Below, in pieces: positions 33,568 through 44,869 of a DNA stretch of 64,000 nucleotides. The translations under genes and the position numbers were made by a program. The stretch covers positions 1,918,799 through 1,982,798 of the forward strand of contig NW_021167087.1 in the NCBI RefSeq assembly GCF_003711515.1. Reading direction: 5' to 3'. Position 1 is the first letter of the stretch. Every line of letters starts with the position of its first letter. Source of the stretch: Sodiomyces alkalinus F11 (Eukaryota > Ascomycota > Sordariomycetes > Glomerellales > Plectosphaerellaceae). The notes under the pieces were generated by a model. It had not been told where the DNA came from, did not search any database, and saw only the letters and a list, made by a program, of their open reading frames with translations.

Positions 33568-35887
33568 CTAATCGACCTTGGCATTGGCTAAACTCCGAGC
33601 TACTGGGTTGCTGAGGTTGTTGACTTGTCGCATCGGACCTCTTTTATACTTGCTCTGTTTCTTGAGCCTCTTCCTCGCCACCATCACGGGTACTGAGCTC
33701 TTCGTCACTAGGTAATTAGAGAATGAACCCAAGATGACGCTGCGAGAGGACAAACGCGGAACACAATGATAGTTAGCACCGTCCCATACACATTCGAACA
33801 AGAGGGATTCCGGAATGTTGTGCGGGGTTAGGAAATAACGGAGTGAAGAAAGATCACTCACCCCTTAAGAGCGCTGCGTCCCCGACTCCCGAGGATGACC
33901 AAGGTCGGATTGACCAAGTCGATCACCTCCGTGATGAGATGCTTGGGGTTTTTGCAGTGTATCACCTCCACCACCACCTTGACTTGCAGATTCGTCTTCC
34001 GCAGCAGCTTCGTAACCCGCTCCGTGATCTCATCCACCGCTCGTCGCCGCTCCTCTTCCGCCCGCTCGCGCTCGCGCTCCCTCTCCCGCTCCCGACTGGT
34101 GCCCGGCGCCGGGGACGAGCTCCGGGACCCGAATCCGAGCCCCGACGCCCGCGCCAGCTGCGAGAACATGGGTGTTGATGCCGAAGACGGCTCTCTCGCC
34201 GACGTCACCGCCTCGATGGCCGCCGCCTGCTCCTTGTGCGCCCTGGTATCGTCCGGTACCAGCGCGTCGTCGCTCGAATAGATGCCCGTCTCCTCGTCCA
34301 CACAGTATATGGCGAGGAGCGTATCGCCGTCGCGAAGAACTGTCCCGACCGCCCATTCCAGCGCGTGGTTTGACTCCTCGCTCAGGTCCGTTGCCACGAG
34401 GTACTTCCGCAGCCTGCGGTTGTCTTCTGTGGCTGTTTTCCGAAGTTCGTCGTATTCGCCGCGATAGATTACACGAACTGCGCGGCACGACTCGTGCGTC
34501 GAAATGATGGGAGTCATCTGGAATTTGAGCTTCTGCGCCCGTTTGATGTCTGTTACTTCTTGATCGTCGTCCGAAGCTAAGGCTGACGGCGGTTCAGAAC
34601 CCGGCGTGTGGTCGAACGCCGTTGACGGGTGCACGGCCGGTTTCGTCGACCTCGCTCTCTCGCCACCAGGGCCAGTTACTGTGATCTGTGGTTCGTCGAG
34701 TAAGGACCTGTAACGGGGTTGAGGTTGCCGAGCAGCGACCTCGACGCCTACATTCGGGAGAGTCAACACGATACCATCCATACGTACAGTATTCGGCTTC
34801 ACTAAGAAGAGGAGGGGAGAGAGAAAAGTAATCCAGAGTGCCTACGTTCTTGTTCGGCAGCCGCCAATAGACTAAGCGCTTGGCTGTCCTTCTTCGCCGT
34901 TCCTCTGTCCTCGTTGTCCGCAGATCGTGGTGATGCCCTGCGTCCTCTAGAACCTTCGTCATCAGAACTATCGTTGGTATTATTATCGTCGTCGCTGCTG
35001 TCGGCATATTCGTCCTCGTCGTCCGGTAGGAGATAGTCCTTGGCTAGACGGCCGCTGCCTGGTTCCTCCGCTGCGCTCGGCCGCTTCATAGCCGGGAGCT
35101 GTGACAGGCTGCCCCGGGAGGCAGCCAGGTTGGCATCGGACAGCTTGCGGTATGCGTGACTGATGTCGACCACCGTGCCATCGTCCAGGACCGCTATTCC
35201 CGGTGTTTGTTGCAAGCGGCCCGATGTGTTGGGCATGAGATTACCCCATCCCAGACGGCCATGCGGAGACCTGGACTTACTACCGCGGCCCGCACTTATG
35301 CTTCTCCGTCCCGTGCGCCCGGAGAGATAGTGATGTCCTCCTCTTTCCCCGCCCCGTGCCACGCTGGATAGATCATGGCCCCTGAGCGCATCAGCCGCCG
35401 GGGAGTGGCGCTTGGGCAAGCCTTGGCCTGCACTGCCTGTGATGATGTTGGCAAATTTGTAGTCCGAAGTGGGATCGGGGCGTCCCCGACCAGCCCGCGG
35501 GCCGAAAGATGGCACCGAGCTCGTGTCTGACATCGACCTGACTTTGCTCGATGGTGGTGGTTTGAGTTCTTCCGGGGAGTTGGGTCTGCTGGTGGACGGT
35601 TTCGGGGGCGGTGTGTCGATGTCCAGCATGCTGCGGACCGGCGGCGGGGACCCGAGAGGGACGTTCCTCCTGCTGCTTGAACTCGATATGCTCGCGTTGT
35701 CATCACCGACATCTAACATGCTCCGAACGGGCGATCGTGGTCCCCGCGGCGAAATTGACCTCTCAGAGACTGACGATGTCGAGTCCACGCGCCTTGCAGG
35801 AGAGTTGCTTAAAAGCGCCAGAACTTCCTTCCTCTCTTCGTCTAGCACGGATTCCATGCTCATCGGCCGGTTCTGTTTACGCGACAT
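33568..35887 (-). CDS. Universal stress protein (UspA) domain protein with long disordered N-terminus
   Basis: Exons 35887-34846, 34801-33862 and 33739-33568 sum to 2154 nt, 717 residues. UspA domains bind ATP and act in stress responses; fungal versions carry long low-complexity extensions like this one. Residues 1-345 are Ser/Pro/Arg-rich with three RSMLD/RSMSD repeats and an acidic patch. The Usp fold starts near 480 (YLVATDLSEESNHALEWAV). An Arg-Glu alternating stretch and basic helix interrupt it near 590-610. It resumes with VVVEVIHCKNPKHLITE and ends with the ATP motif G-2x-G-9x-G-S (Gly652, Gly655, Gly665, Ser666), which intron 2 splits. Intron 1 is only 44 nt; it is forced by the frame change between the two exons. 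Confidence 0.88.
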
Positions 35888-37030
35888 GATGACGGATGTT
35901 TAAAGGTGAAAGGCCAAGAGTCAAGAGAGTTTCAGGATATAAACGTTTTGTTTTGTAGGCCGGGCAACCGGAATCGTTCGGTCGGCGGATCTATGTTAGA
36001 ACGATGTTGTTATTTCTTTTCCGGCGACGTCTCTCGCAGAGACTACTGATGCAAGTGTCTTCCTCAGGTCCTCAGGGTGGAATGATCTGTTGACGAAGAA
36101 AATAGGAATACAGCCTGTTCCGAGTTGTCATTGTTGTTACCTATGCAAAGGCTCAAACCAGGTCCATATCGAACCGGACTCGACGTCGCTGAAGGCAGAG
36201 TGAAACGGAAAGTAGCCTGGAGAATACTTTTGTCGGCGGCTAATCTAGTGGAAATGAATCGTTTGGAAAAGAAAGAGGTACCGTAGCTGAACGGACGTAT
36301 AAAGTATTGGTGGCACAGTTTGTTTGCGAGGGCGGTGTCCGGAAGCGTGCCTACCTCCTTGGTACAGGTGTCCGATATTAGAACCATGATAATAATCGGG
36401 TCATCCGCGTTGTGGAATGACACCACTTGCCACATGCAAATACGATAGTGGCGTAGAGCCACTCCACTCTACGAAATACAGTACCTTAATGGTACGAATA
36501 CTTCAGACAGACACAGACTGCACTACGTAGGTACTTCGTACATCGTACTGCTGATGTCGTACCGCGATCCATGATTTTTTGTAGAAAAACGCCTAACTTG
36601 GGATGTACCCGTATATATTCACGTTTTCACCTAGCCCCGGTTTGGTCGTAGCTCGAATCCTCCCTACCTTACATAAGGTACTACGAAGTCGGCGATTCTG
36701 AAGTTGGCCCAGCACTCTCAGTCCGCAGTGTGTGAACCGTTCGCTTGTGCCATCGCCTACCATAGGAAGGGGGGGTTTTCTTTTCTTTTTTTCTCTTCTT
36801 TTCTCGTTCATTCCTCTCATCATAGTTATCATGGTCCCGAGCCCTGGGGTTTTACCAAACGTCAAGCAGGACTTCTGCGACCCTAGAGTGCTGGCAGCGC
36901 GAGATTCTATTGAACAAGGTCAACATCAGACCCCCAGTGGGAGAGGCAATTCTTCTGATGACTCAGGCCTTAAGAGAACAGGGTGTCAAGAAAGTACACC
37001 TCTGCCGGGGCTAGAAACGTTAGCTTAATA
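35888..37030. other. Intergenic region up to the AT-rich block
   Basis: Promoter side of the stress-protein gene. It holds three TAC-rich motifs: GTACCTTAATGGTAC (36481-36495), CGTAGGTACTTCGTAC (about 36,526-36,541) and TACCTTACATAAGGTA (about 36,665-36,680). The 98-codon frame at 36732-37028 lacks recognisable features. Base composition is normal until about 37,030. Confidence 0.6.
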
Positions 37031-37077
37031 CTTTTCCCCACATCTCGAGAATAACTGGCCAGGGATAATAAGGGACC

Positions 37078-37142
37078 CTGTAGGTAGAAGTACATCTATC
37101 TATAAGGAAAATAACAGTATTTCTAAGTACTTCTACCCGCAG
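37078..37142. repeat. Inverted repeat at the left edge of the transposon block
   Basis: CTGTAGGTAGAAGTAC (37078-37093) faces GTACTTCTACCCGCAG (37127-37142); the arms match at 14 of 16 positions. It lies just beyond the mariner transposase stop, so it may be part of that element's terminal or subterminal repeat. The other end of the element is not visible. Confidence 0.6.
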
Positions 37143-37182
37143 AAAAATTATAATTCCGTCCTTAACACTATCGTCCAAAAAA

Positions 37183-37537
37183 TCAGAAATCAGTATAACC
37201 TCTATCCCTCTTAATAACCTAACATAGGCGCTACGGTATCGTACGAATAAAAGACTCTAAAAACCTCCTATTAATAGCCTCCTAAGCAGCCTTAATAGCT
37301 GCCTTTAGTTCTTCGCTCCCTATCCACTATAGCTATAGATATTAGTCCTTAATCCACGTCTTTATCTTAAACTATATATACTTTATAGGAGCGAAGTTAG
37401 GGGAGTAGGGGAGGTAATTAATTAAGATAATATCATGGTCTCGAAGCCACTCCTTAACCTTTCTCGATCTATAGGAGGGCGTACCGTCGTGTTAATATAT
37501 CTTATAAAGTAGTCGGTCTTCTATAAAGCTATTAATC
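37183..37537 (-). pseudogene. Tc1/mariner-like transposase, C-terminal fragment
   Basis: The minus strand encodes, with RIP stops, the end of a DDE transposase. The LPYSPNFAPIK segment corresponds to the PPYSPDLNPIE motif before the third catalytic residue. KEWLRDHDIILI precedes it, and a C-terminal FLESFIRTIP...RL stretch ends at TGA 37185-37183. The fragment stops exactly at the gypsy-1 target-site duplication TAATC (37533-37537) and continues in phase at 44870. Confidence 0.8.
37533..37537 (+). repeat. Target-site duplication of gypsy-1, left copy (TAATC)
   Basis: TAATC directly precedes the 5' LTR and recurs directly after the 3' LTR at 44865-44869. Confidence 0.9.
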
Positions 37538-38073
37538 TGTTACGGCCGGCCGCCTAACATAGACCAACCCCATGGGTACACTGGTGTATATCCCACGGGA
37601 CGGCCCTAGACGGGGGACAGCACAGGGTGACTTGGAGAGTCACGTGCTAAGTCACGTGCCACCAGGTACGGAGGTACTTAGTATACCGTCCGGGACGGAC
37701 CGGGGTTAATCACTCCGACGAAGTGACTAATAAGTGATCGGTCACGATAGAATCACCTAGGCATAGCGACTACGTAAGGAATAGTCACTACGGGTAAGGA
37801 GGCATTATCACTATATAAACCAGAATATCCTAGGTCTTACTTCTACTAGAGAATAAGATATCGATTAATCTAAGTCTTTACCTAGACTATTAGTCTACGC
37901 TTAACTCTACCTTATAAAGAAAACGCCTAGTCTTTACAACATAACTACGACTAAACACTACAAATAATAATTACTACTCTTTAGTTAATATCCTCTTTTT
38001 ATTTTAAACTAAAACCCCGATACTAGTCCCCTATCGTCCGCTATACTATAGAGGACCAGAAGCCGTCGTAATA
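37538..38073 (+). repeat. gypsy-1 5' LTR
   Basis: Starts TGTTACGGCCGGCC and ends GCCGTCGTAATA (ancestral end presumably ...ACA). It is 536 nt, aligned end to end with the 3' copy. The first third keeps more CpA/TpG than the 3' copy, and the last third less CpG. Confidence 0.93.
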
Positions 38074-38399
38074 TTTTAATCGATCCTATTCGGTAAGCTA
38101 ACCTTACTAGCTAATAAGTAGTACGCCCGAAGCAGAAGCTACTTCGCCTAAGGAAGAAGAAGTCACTTTATCTAAAGAAGAATTATCGTCTAAAGAATCC
38201 AGTTCCTCCGACGAAGAGGAAAGACCAGAATAACCTTAATAAGACGACGAAGTAGCTAGTAACCACTTTTTTAATATATCGAATAATAACCGTACTATAA
38301 ACGCTATAAGCACCGCGACGCCTACTACTACTACTAAAAGAAGTAACGACCTTTAGCAGATTCGCGATATAATCACTCAGCTTTAGGGGGAGAATACGA

Positions 38400-41300
38400 C
38401 CCTAAGAGCTTAGCTAAACTATCCTAGAATCAGGGCTAAGTATAGATACCCTATACCCCCTAAGTATAACAGGACTCGAGGATAGCTTTAGAGCTTTATT
38501 ACTTAGCTTAGAGGCTACCTCCTATTCTACCAGGATAATATCCGTACGGAAGAAACTAAGGTACTCTATACCACGGCACTCCTTACGGGAGATACGCATG
38601 AATAGTTCGAGTCTATCTATAAAGACTACCTAGAGAATATAGGAATAGAGGTCCTAAGGAAGCCCGGGACCACGGTAATCTTTAAGAACTTCGACGTGTT
38701 CATCGAAAGACTTAACGCTATCTTCGGCTAGCCCGATAAGGAAAGAGTCGCGGCCGAATAATTAAGCTAGCTACGTTAGACTAAGTTAGCTACGGACTAT
38801 ACTACGAGATTCTAGTAAATCTCGTTAAAGCTTAGCTACCCGGATAAGCCCTTTATAGATCGGTATTACTAAGGACTTAAGGAAAAAGTAAAGGACGAAC
38901 TATACCGATTAGACCGACCTAAGATATTTAGCGAATATACCGTAATAGTAATTCGTATCGATAACCGGAACTATAAATAACGCTATTAGAAAAAGTATTA
39001 AATAAGCGTTCCGTTCTATACGGCTAATTCGAAGAAGAAATAATTACACCCACGCTAGTTCGGAAACACCTTATATAAATACTATAGTAGACCTATAAAG
39101 CTCGATAATATTAACCGATAGAGCGATAAGCAGGGTAAAAGGGATATAACGAAAGTTAAGTATTATAACTATAACAGGCCAGGTCACTACGCACGCGACT
39201 ATTATAAGCCTAAGAAAGAATAACCGTAACGATAAGCAAATACGATTAAGAAAGAAAGACCCTAAAAGGAAATTAACGCTATTAGATACCTAGAAATTTA
39301 TAGGGATAAAATACTACACGTTAACCTCTATTAGGCAACCTGCTACGATAACTATTATCTAGTATACTAATCAGGGAAAGACGGAGCTAGGTACTACCCT
39401 AAGAGACCCTAGAAGATACTCGCTATAGTATCTAGTAACGAGTACGATAACGACTATGGCCTTAAGATCCCCGACTAGGATAAGGATAAACCAGCTTTAT
39501 AAATTATCGCAGAAATCCTTTAAAAATACGGATAGACGAAAGAAGAAGCTAAGAGGTAAAAGCAGATCTTAGAAATCTAGAAGGAAGGAGATTATACCCG
39601 AGGGAGAATCGCTAAACTCGAAGAGTAAAATTAGGAAACAGAGTCCGACGGAACCCCGGATAATAACACGAACTTCTAGCGTTAACCTATAAAAGCAGCC
39701 GACCTAATTAAGGAGGAAACTATCTAGCTACGGATACTCGACTAACTTATAGAAGAACCCCTTAGATAGACCTACTAAGTTCGTTTCACTAAACTTAACT
39801 TCGATAACGCTTACCGTAAAACACCCACGAATACTAGCGGGGAATAGTAGTAAACTGTATATTAGCGACCTTACCGCGCTTAGGAAAACCGAGACACTCT
39901 TACTGACCTAATAATAAGCCTGCGAGGATCGGACGATTAACCACCTAGGCATAACTGCTACGGGTGCCGGTTAGATAAATACAACACCACTAGCTACACA
40001 GCACACGCTTCTAAGAAAATCCGATAACTAGAATAAGACTAAGGAGCTTAGGAGTCACGCTTCTAGACCCTCGATAAGCGTCTACGATAGATAGAACGGC
40101 TCTTAATCCAGTACAGGTTCTTAGATAAGGAAATATCCCTTAAATACCGAGCTAAACGGGTAAAAAACTAAGAGTATATTATCGCTAGGAGTATATAAGA
40201 GGCACTCGATAGATATACTCTATAACACGTAATAGTATAGGGCACTATTATATTAGAATACGACTTAATAAATACGAGATAAATATACTATTAGATATAG
40301 GCGTAGTAGGAAACTTTATCTTACCGGTAGCCGTAAGAAAGTTCTTTATTCCCTAGGTTAGAAAATACCTAGAAGAGGAGTATAAGGTTACTCCGTATAC
40401 GGGGAAGGACTAGTCCTATAAAGAAGGTATTATTAACTAGGAGACTATACACTTTTAGGTTAAAATCCAGAATAAGACTAGAATAATAAAGTTCGATGTA
40501 TACGATATAGGTTATAAGGATATTATCCTTAACGAACTATAGTTTAATAAATAGAATCCCTATATAGACTAAAAGCTTAGCTAGCTCCGGTAGCGATTAG
40601 AGAGTAAGTAGGAGACCACGAAGGAAACCTTACCCGATCCCGATATCCGTCGAAAAAAGTAGAAAGACTTACCGATAAAGGAGCCTTAGGGAGACTTAGA
40701 TAGCCGCTAGAAGTTAGGGACTAAGGCGAAGGAAGTACGAAAGACTTTAAGATAGCAGCGATAGTATAACTACCGACGCGTAACTAATATTATTAAAGGA
40801 ATCTACTAGATCGTCTAAGCAGAAAAAGGACTAGTAATAAGTAATTACGATAGACTCGCTAAGGTATTGCCAGAATACCGTAAATACGGAAAACTATTTA
40901 CCGAAAATCTAGAAACCGGATTACCAAAATACCGATACTATAATCACGAGATACCCCTAAAGGAAGGGATATACCTAAAATTCTTCCTAATTTACGGGCT
41001 AAACTAGAAGGAATTAGATACCTTAGAAGAATATCTCGAAGAGATACTAGTAAAAGGCTATATTAGAGTATTATAATCACTAGCAGGATACCCGATCCTA
41101 TTTATACTAAAGAAAAATAATAAACTACGACTATATATTAATTATCGATAACTTAACGATATAACTATTAAGAACCGCTACCTATTACCTCTTATCTTAG
41201 AAATACGAGATTAGCTAGTTAGAGTATAATAGTTCACGGCACTTAACTTAAAAGGAGCCTATAACTTAATTAGGATTAAGGAAGGAGAAGAGTAGAAGAT

Positions 41301-43611
41301 AGCGTTTCGGACGAAGCGAGGATATTTCGAGTACCTCGTTATGCCTTTTAGACTAATAAATACGCCGGCATCGTTCTAAACACTTATTAACGACGTCCTA
41401 AGGAAGTATCTGGATTATTTTATTATAGTATACCTGGATAATATCCTAATCTTCTCTAAGATACTCGAAGAATACCGATAACACGTTCACATAATCCTAT
41501 AACTCCTATAAGACGCTAAGCTATTAGTCGAACCAGAAAAAGTTTAATTCCATATATAAGAAGTTAACTTTTTAGGTTATACGATACGACTTAATAAGAT
41601 CTGCATAGATAAGGCGAAAGTCTAATATATCTCTAAGTGGCCACGACCCTAGAACGTTCGCGATATTTAGTCTTTTCTCGGACTTATAAACTACTATTGA
41701 TAATTTATTAAGGACTATAGTAAGATTATTATCCCCTTAACTAAAGTAACTAAAAAGGGACTCGACTTCGAATAGAACGAAAGAATAGAAGAAGTATTCT
41801 AAGCTCTTAAAGAAAGGGTTACTAGCGAACCTATCTTAGTAATACTAGACCCCGATAAAGAATACGAACTCGAAATAGACGTATCCGACTAGGCTCTAGG
41901 AGTATAACTCGGATAGCGCGACGTAGAAGGAAGACTATACCCTATAACCTTTATATCCAAGAAACTTAGTGGACCAGAACTTAACTATTAGATCCACGAT
42001 AAAGAGCTAATAGCTATTATCGAAGCCTTTAAAGAATAGAGACCGTATCTATCAGGGATAAAACACCCGGTACAGGTCTACACGGATTATAAGAACCCCG
42101 CGTAATTCACCACTACTAAGGTTCTTAATAAACGACAGATCCGATAGGCAGAATTCCTAGCCGAATTCAATTTCTATATTTAGTATATAAAAGGGAGCGA
42201 AAATAGTCGCGCAGACGTACTTAGCCGACTAGGGACATCTAATAAATCACCTAAACCGTAAGCTATACTCTAATAGGAAGGAGAAGCTCTTACTCTAAAG
42301 GATAGAGAGGTAAATAGTATTAATCGGATAACCGATACTATATTTGAAGAAGCACACGCCTCGCCGATATATAGATACTAAGGAATTTATAAAATATACT
42401 ACCGATTACGCTAATAATACGGCTATATAGGAACTAAAGAACGAGTCAGGGACTTTATTCGTAACTACGATATTTGCTAGAAAGCAAAGAGCAGCCGATA
42501 TAAACCTTACGGACTACTAAAGCCACTGCTAGTAGTAGACAGACTATAGAAATCGATTATAATAGACTTCGTGACAGGATTTCTAGTATCCAAAGATCTA
42601 GTAATAGGAACCGCCTACGATAGTATATTCGTGATTATTAACCGATTCACGAAATACACTCTTTATATTCTATATATTAAAAATACTATAGTAGAAGAAC
42701 TAGTAAGTATCTTTATCGACCGCCTGATTAGGGATCACGGCGCACCGAACGAAATCATCACGGACAGAGATAAGCTCTTTACTAGTAACTTCTGGAAAGC
42801 AGTTATAAGCCAGCTAGGAACAAAACACAAGTATTCGACAGCGTTTCACCCTATAACGGACGGATAAACCGAAATCATAAACTAAGTCCTAGAATAATAC
42901 CTACGATACTACGTAGGGTACGAATAAGATAATTAGGTGTAATACCTGCTACTTATATAGTTTATATATAATAGCTCGTTAAACGAGTTAATAAAGAAAA
43001 CACCGTTCGAAGCAAATTACGGATACACACCGATAGTATTTAGAAAACCTTTAGAAGGACTAGACGCACTAAGAGCGATAAAAACAGTTAAAAGCATAAA
43101 AAAACTATACGAAGAACTACGAACCGACCTAGAGATAGTCAGAACACGAATAAGTAGGTACGCAAATCAATCAAGGATTAAGGGACTAACCCTTTTAAGG
43201 GGGGACCGCGTCTACTTTATCCGTAAAAATATTAGAATATAACGACTAAGCGATAAATTAGATTTTAAAAAATTAGGACTGTTTAAAATCCTAGAGAAAA
43301 AGTCAGATACGAACTATATTCTATTACTACCTCCGATAATAAGGATATATAATAATTTCTATATTTCACTACTTAAACTAGCACCGAAAAACGCAAAAAT
43401 AATATAAGATATAATCGTGGTCGATACCAGCGACGTGTATAAAGCAGAATAAATCCTCGACCACCGAGAAACGCTAGACGGCACCGAATATTTTATAAAA
43501 TGGAAAAACTACGATCACGGCGATAATATATGGAAACTAAAAGATAACCTGATTAATTATAAGTAACTCCTAAAGCAGTACCGACAGAATACTATCAGGA
43601 CCCAGGACTAA
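38400..43611 (+). pseudogene. gypsy-1 gag-pol remnant with chromodomain
   Basis: Conserved motifs survive between RIP stops. The gag CCHC knuckle (39157-39213) has its three Cys codons turned to Tyr (TGY to TAY). The protease core is LLDIGV near 40,288. RT shows KKNNKLRLYINYR near 41,115, MPFRLINTP near 41,340, and YLDN in place of YLDD near 41,432. RNase H follows near 41,870-42,200. The integrase core (42,550-42,900) keeps IDFVTG, TDRDKLF and the downstream Glu. The chromodomain lies at about 43,418-43,560 (AExILDHRE...YFIKWKNYDHGDNIW). The final stop is at 43609-43611. Confidence 0.9.
42571..42867 (+). pseudogene. gypsy-1 integrase core, longest surviving open stretch
   Basis: Ninety-eight codons remain open inside an otherwise stop-riddled pol. 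It includes YDSIFVIINRFTKYT and HGAPNEIITDRDKLF, the rve-type integrase core with the second catalytic Asp. It is a fragment, not a gene. Confidence 0.85.
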
Positions 43612-43705
43612 ACGCCGCGGTCTATATAAAATTAATATCCGAGAATTCACCTATATCCTACGCTATTACCTAATTCTAATTAATTATATTAATAGTACCG
43701 GTAGC

Positions 43706-44217
43706 TTATATAGTGGCCACCGCCTCTGACTTAGCCCGACGGGCCTCTTTTTCCTCCTTCTCTATCTTCTCGAGCTTCTCTATATCGGTAAGGTCCTTAC
43801 GAACTATTTCCACCCCCTTCTTCCGTAGTAGGCGACGAGTTCGGCGAAGGCGGGATAAGCGGGCGAGCGCCTCGTGGAGCATCTCCTCGGTCCGTTCCTC
43901 CTCTTATTCGAGGCGCTTTAGCTCTTCGTTTATACGACCCGCTAGGAAGACGAGGGGGTAAGTAAATAAAGGCTAAGCGGGAAGGCGAGGGCAGGAGCGT
44001 ACTAGATGATATTAGGATTCTAGCACTATTATAAGAACGACCTAAGCGGAAACACGCGTGATAGCGAGCGATATCGTCCAGAACGAAGCACGGTACGTTC
44101 TTAGAGGTATAACGGGTATAGGGGATAACCTCGTAGCCTTAATTAGCGATAAGGGCAGAAACGGTTAATCGGTTTTTGGCGGAATAAGATTTAGGACAAG
44201 ACGACTTCTAGACACGG
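43706..44217 (-). pseudogene. gypsy-1 opposite-strand ORF: Cys-rich segment plus coiled coil
   Basis: Between the chromodomain and the 3' LTR, the minus strand reads as a protein. It opens with a Cys-rich part (IPYTRYTSKNVPCFVLDD, then ARYHACFRLGRS, where RIP has turned probable Cys into Tyr; likely CxxC...C...CxxC...C). It ends with a charged helix: EEMLHEALARLSRL, KKGVEIVRKDLTDIEKLEK and a KEARRAKSEAVA tail before TAA. The two parts are in different frames, so an intron or an indel lies between them. I recall similar zinc-knuckle plus coiled-coil proteins of unknown function as repeated families in fungal genomes. Confidence 0.6.
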
Positions 44218-44311
44218 TCGGATATAATAGTCAGCAATAAAAAAGAAGAAAAACCTAAGGAATACTAACTAAGGAAAAGCGACCTACTTATACGACCGCT
44301 AGGATAGCGCT

Positions 44312-44326
44312 TAAAAGGAGGGAGGT
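44312..44326 (+). other. gypsy-1 polypurine tract
   Basis: A purine run (AAAAGGAGGGAGG) ends two bases before the 3' LTR, the position where plus-strand DNA synthesis is primed. Confidence 0.8.
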
Positions 44327-44328
44327 AA

Positions 44329-44864
44329 TATTACGGCCGGCCGCCTAATATAGACTAACCCTATAAGTATACTAGTATATATCCCACGGGACGGCCCTAG
44401 ACGGGGGATAGTATAGGGTGACTTAGGGAGTTATGTGCTAAGTTATATACTACTAGGTACGGAGGTACTTAGTATACCGTCCGGGACGGACCGGGGTCGA
44501 TTACTCCGACAAAGTAACTAATAAGTGATCGGTCACGATAGAATCACCTAGGCATAGCGACTACGTAAGGAATAGTCATTACGGGTAAGGAGGTACTATT
44601 ACTATATAAACTAGAATATCCTAGGTCTTACTTCTACTAGAGAACAAGATATCAATCAATCTAAGTCTTTACCTAGACTATTAGTCTACACTCGACTCTA
44701 CCTTATAAAGAAGACGCCTAGTCTTTACGACGTAACTACGACTAGACACTACGAACGACAGTTACTGCTCTTTAGTTAACATCCTCTTCTTATTTTAAAC
44801 TAAAACCCCGACGCTAGTCCCCTATCGTCCGCTATACTATAGAGGACCGGAAGCCGTCGTAATA
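44329..44864 (+). repeat. gypsy-1 3' LTR
   Basis: Starts TATTACGGCC (from TGTTACGG by RIP) and ends GCCGTCGTAATA. It is 536 nt, equal to the 5' copy. Confidence 0.93.
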
Positions 44865-44869
44865 TAATC

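Larger units (their letters stand above)
37538..44864 (+). mobile_element. Ty3/gypsy chromovirus 'gypsy-1', complete but RIP-inactivated (7,327 bp)
   Basis: It is flanked by LTRs of equal length (536 bp) and a perfect 5-bp target duplication, so it is a full insertion. Order on the plus strand: LTR, gag with CCHC knuckle, aspartic protease, reverse transcriptase, RNase H, integrase, chromodomain, an opposite-strand reading frame, a polypurine tract (about 44,312-44,326) and LTR. Protease-RT-RNase H-integrase order defines Ty3/gypsy. It interrupts a mariner-like transposase. Confidence 0.93.

Noticed and set aside
34594..35007. Unspliced minus-strand reading across the 44-nt intron of the stress-protein gene
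   Set aside because: It continues only in a frame that lacks the Usp domain, and the exon pair joined by GTAGGC...TTAG gives a coherent 717-residue protein.
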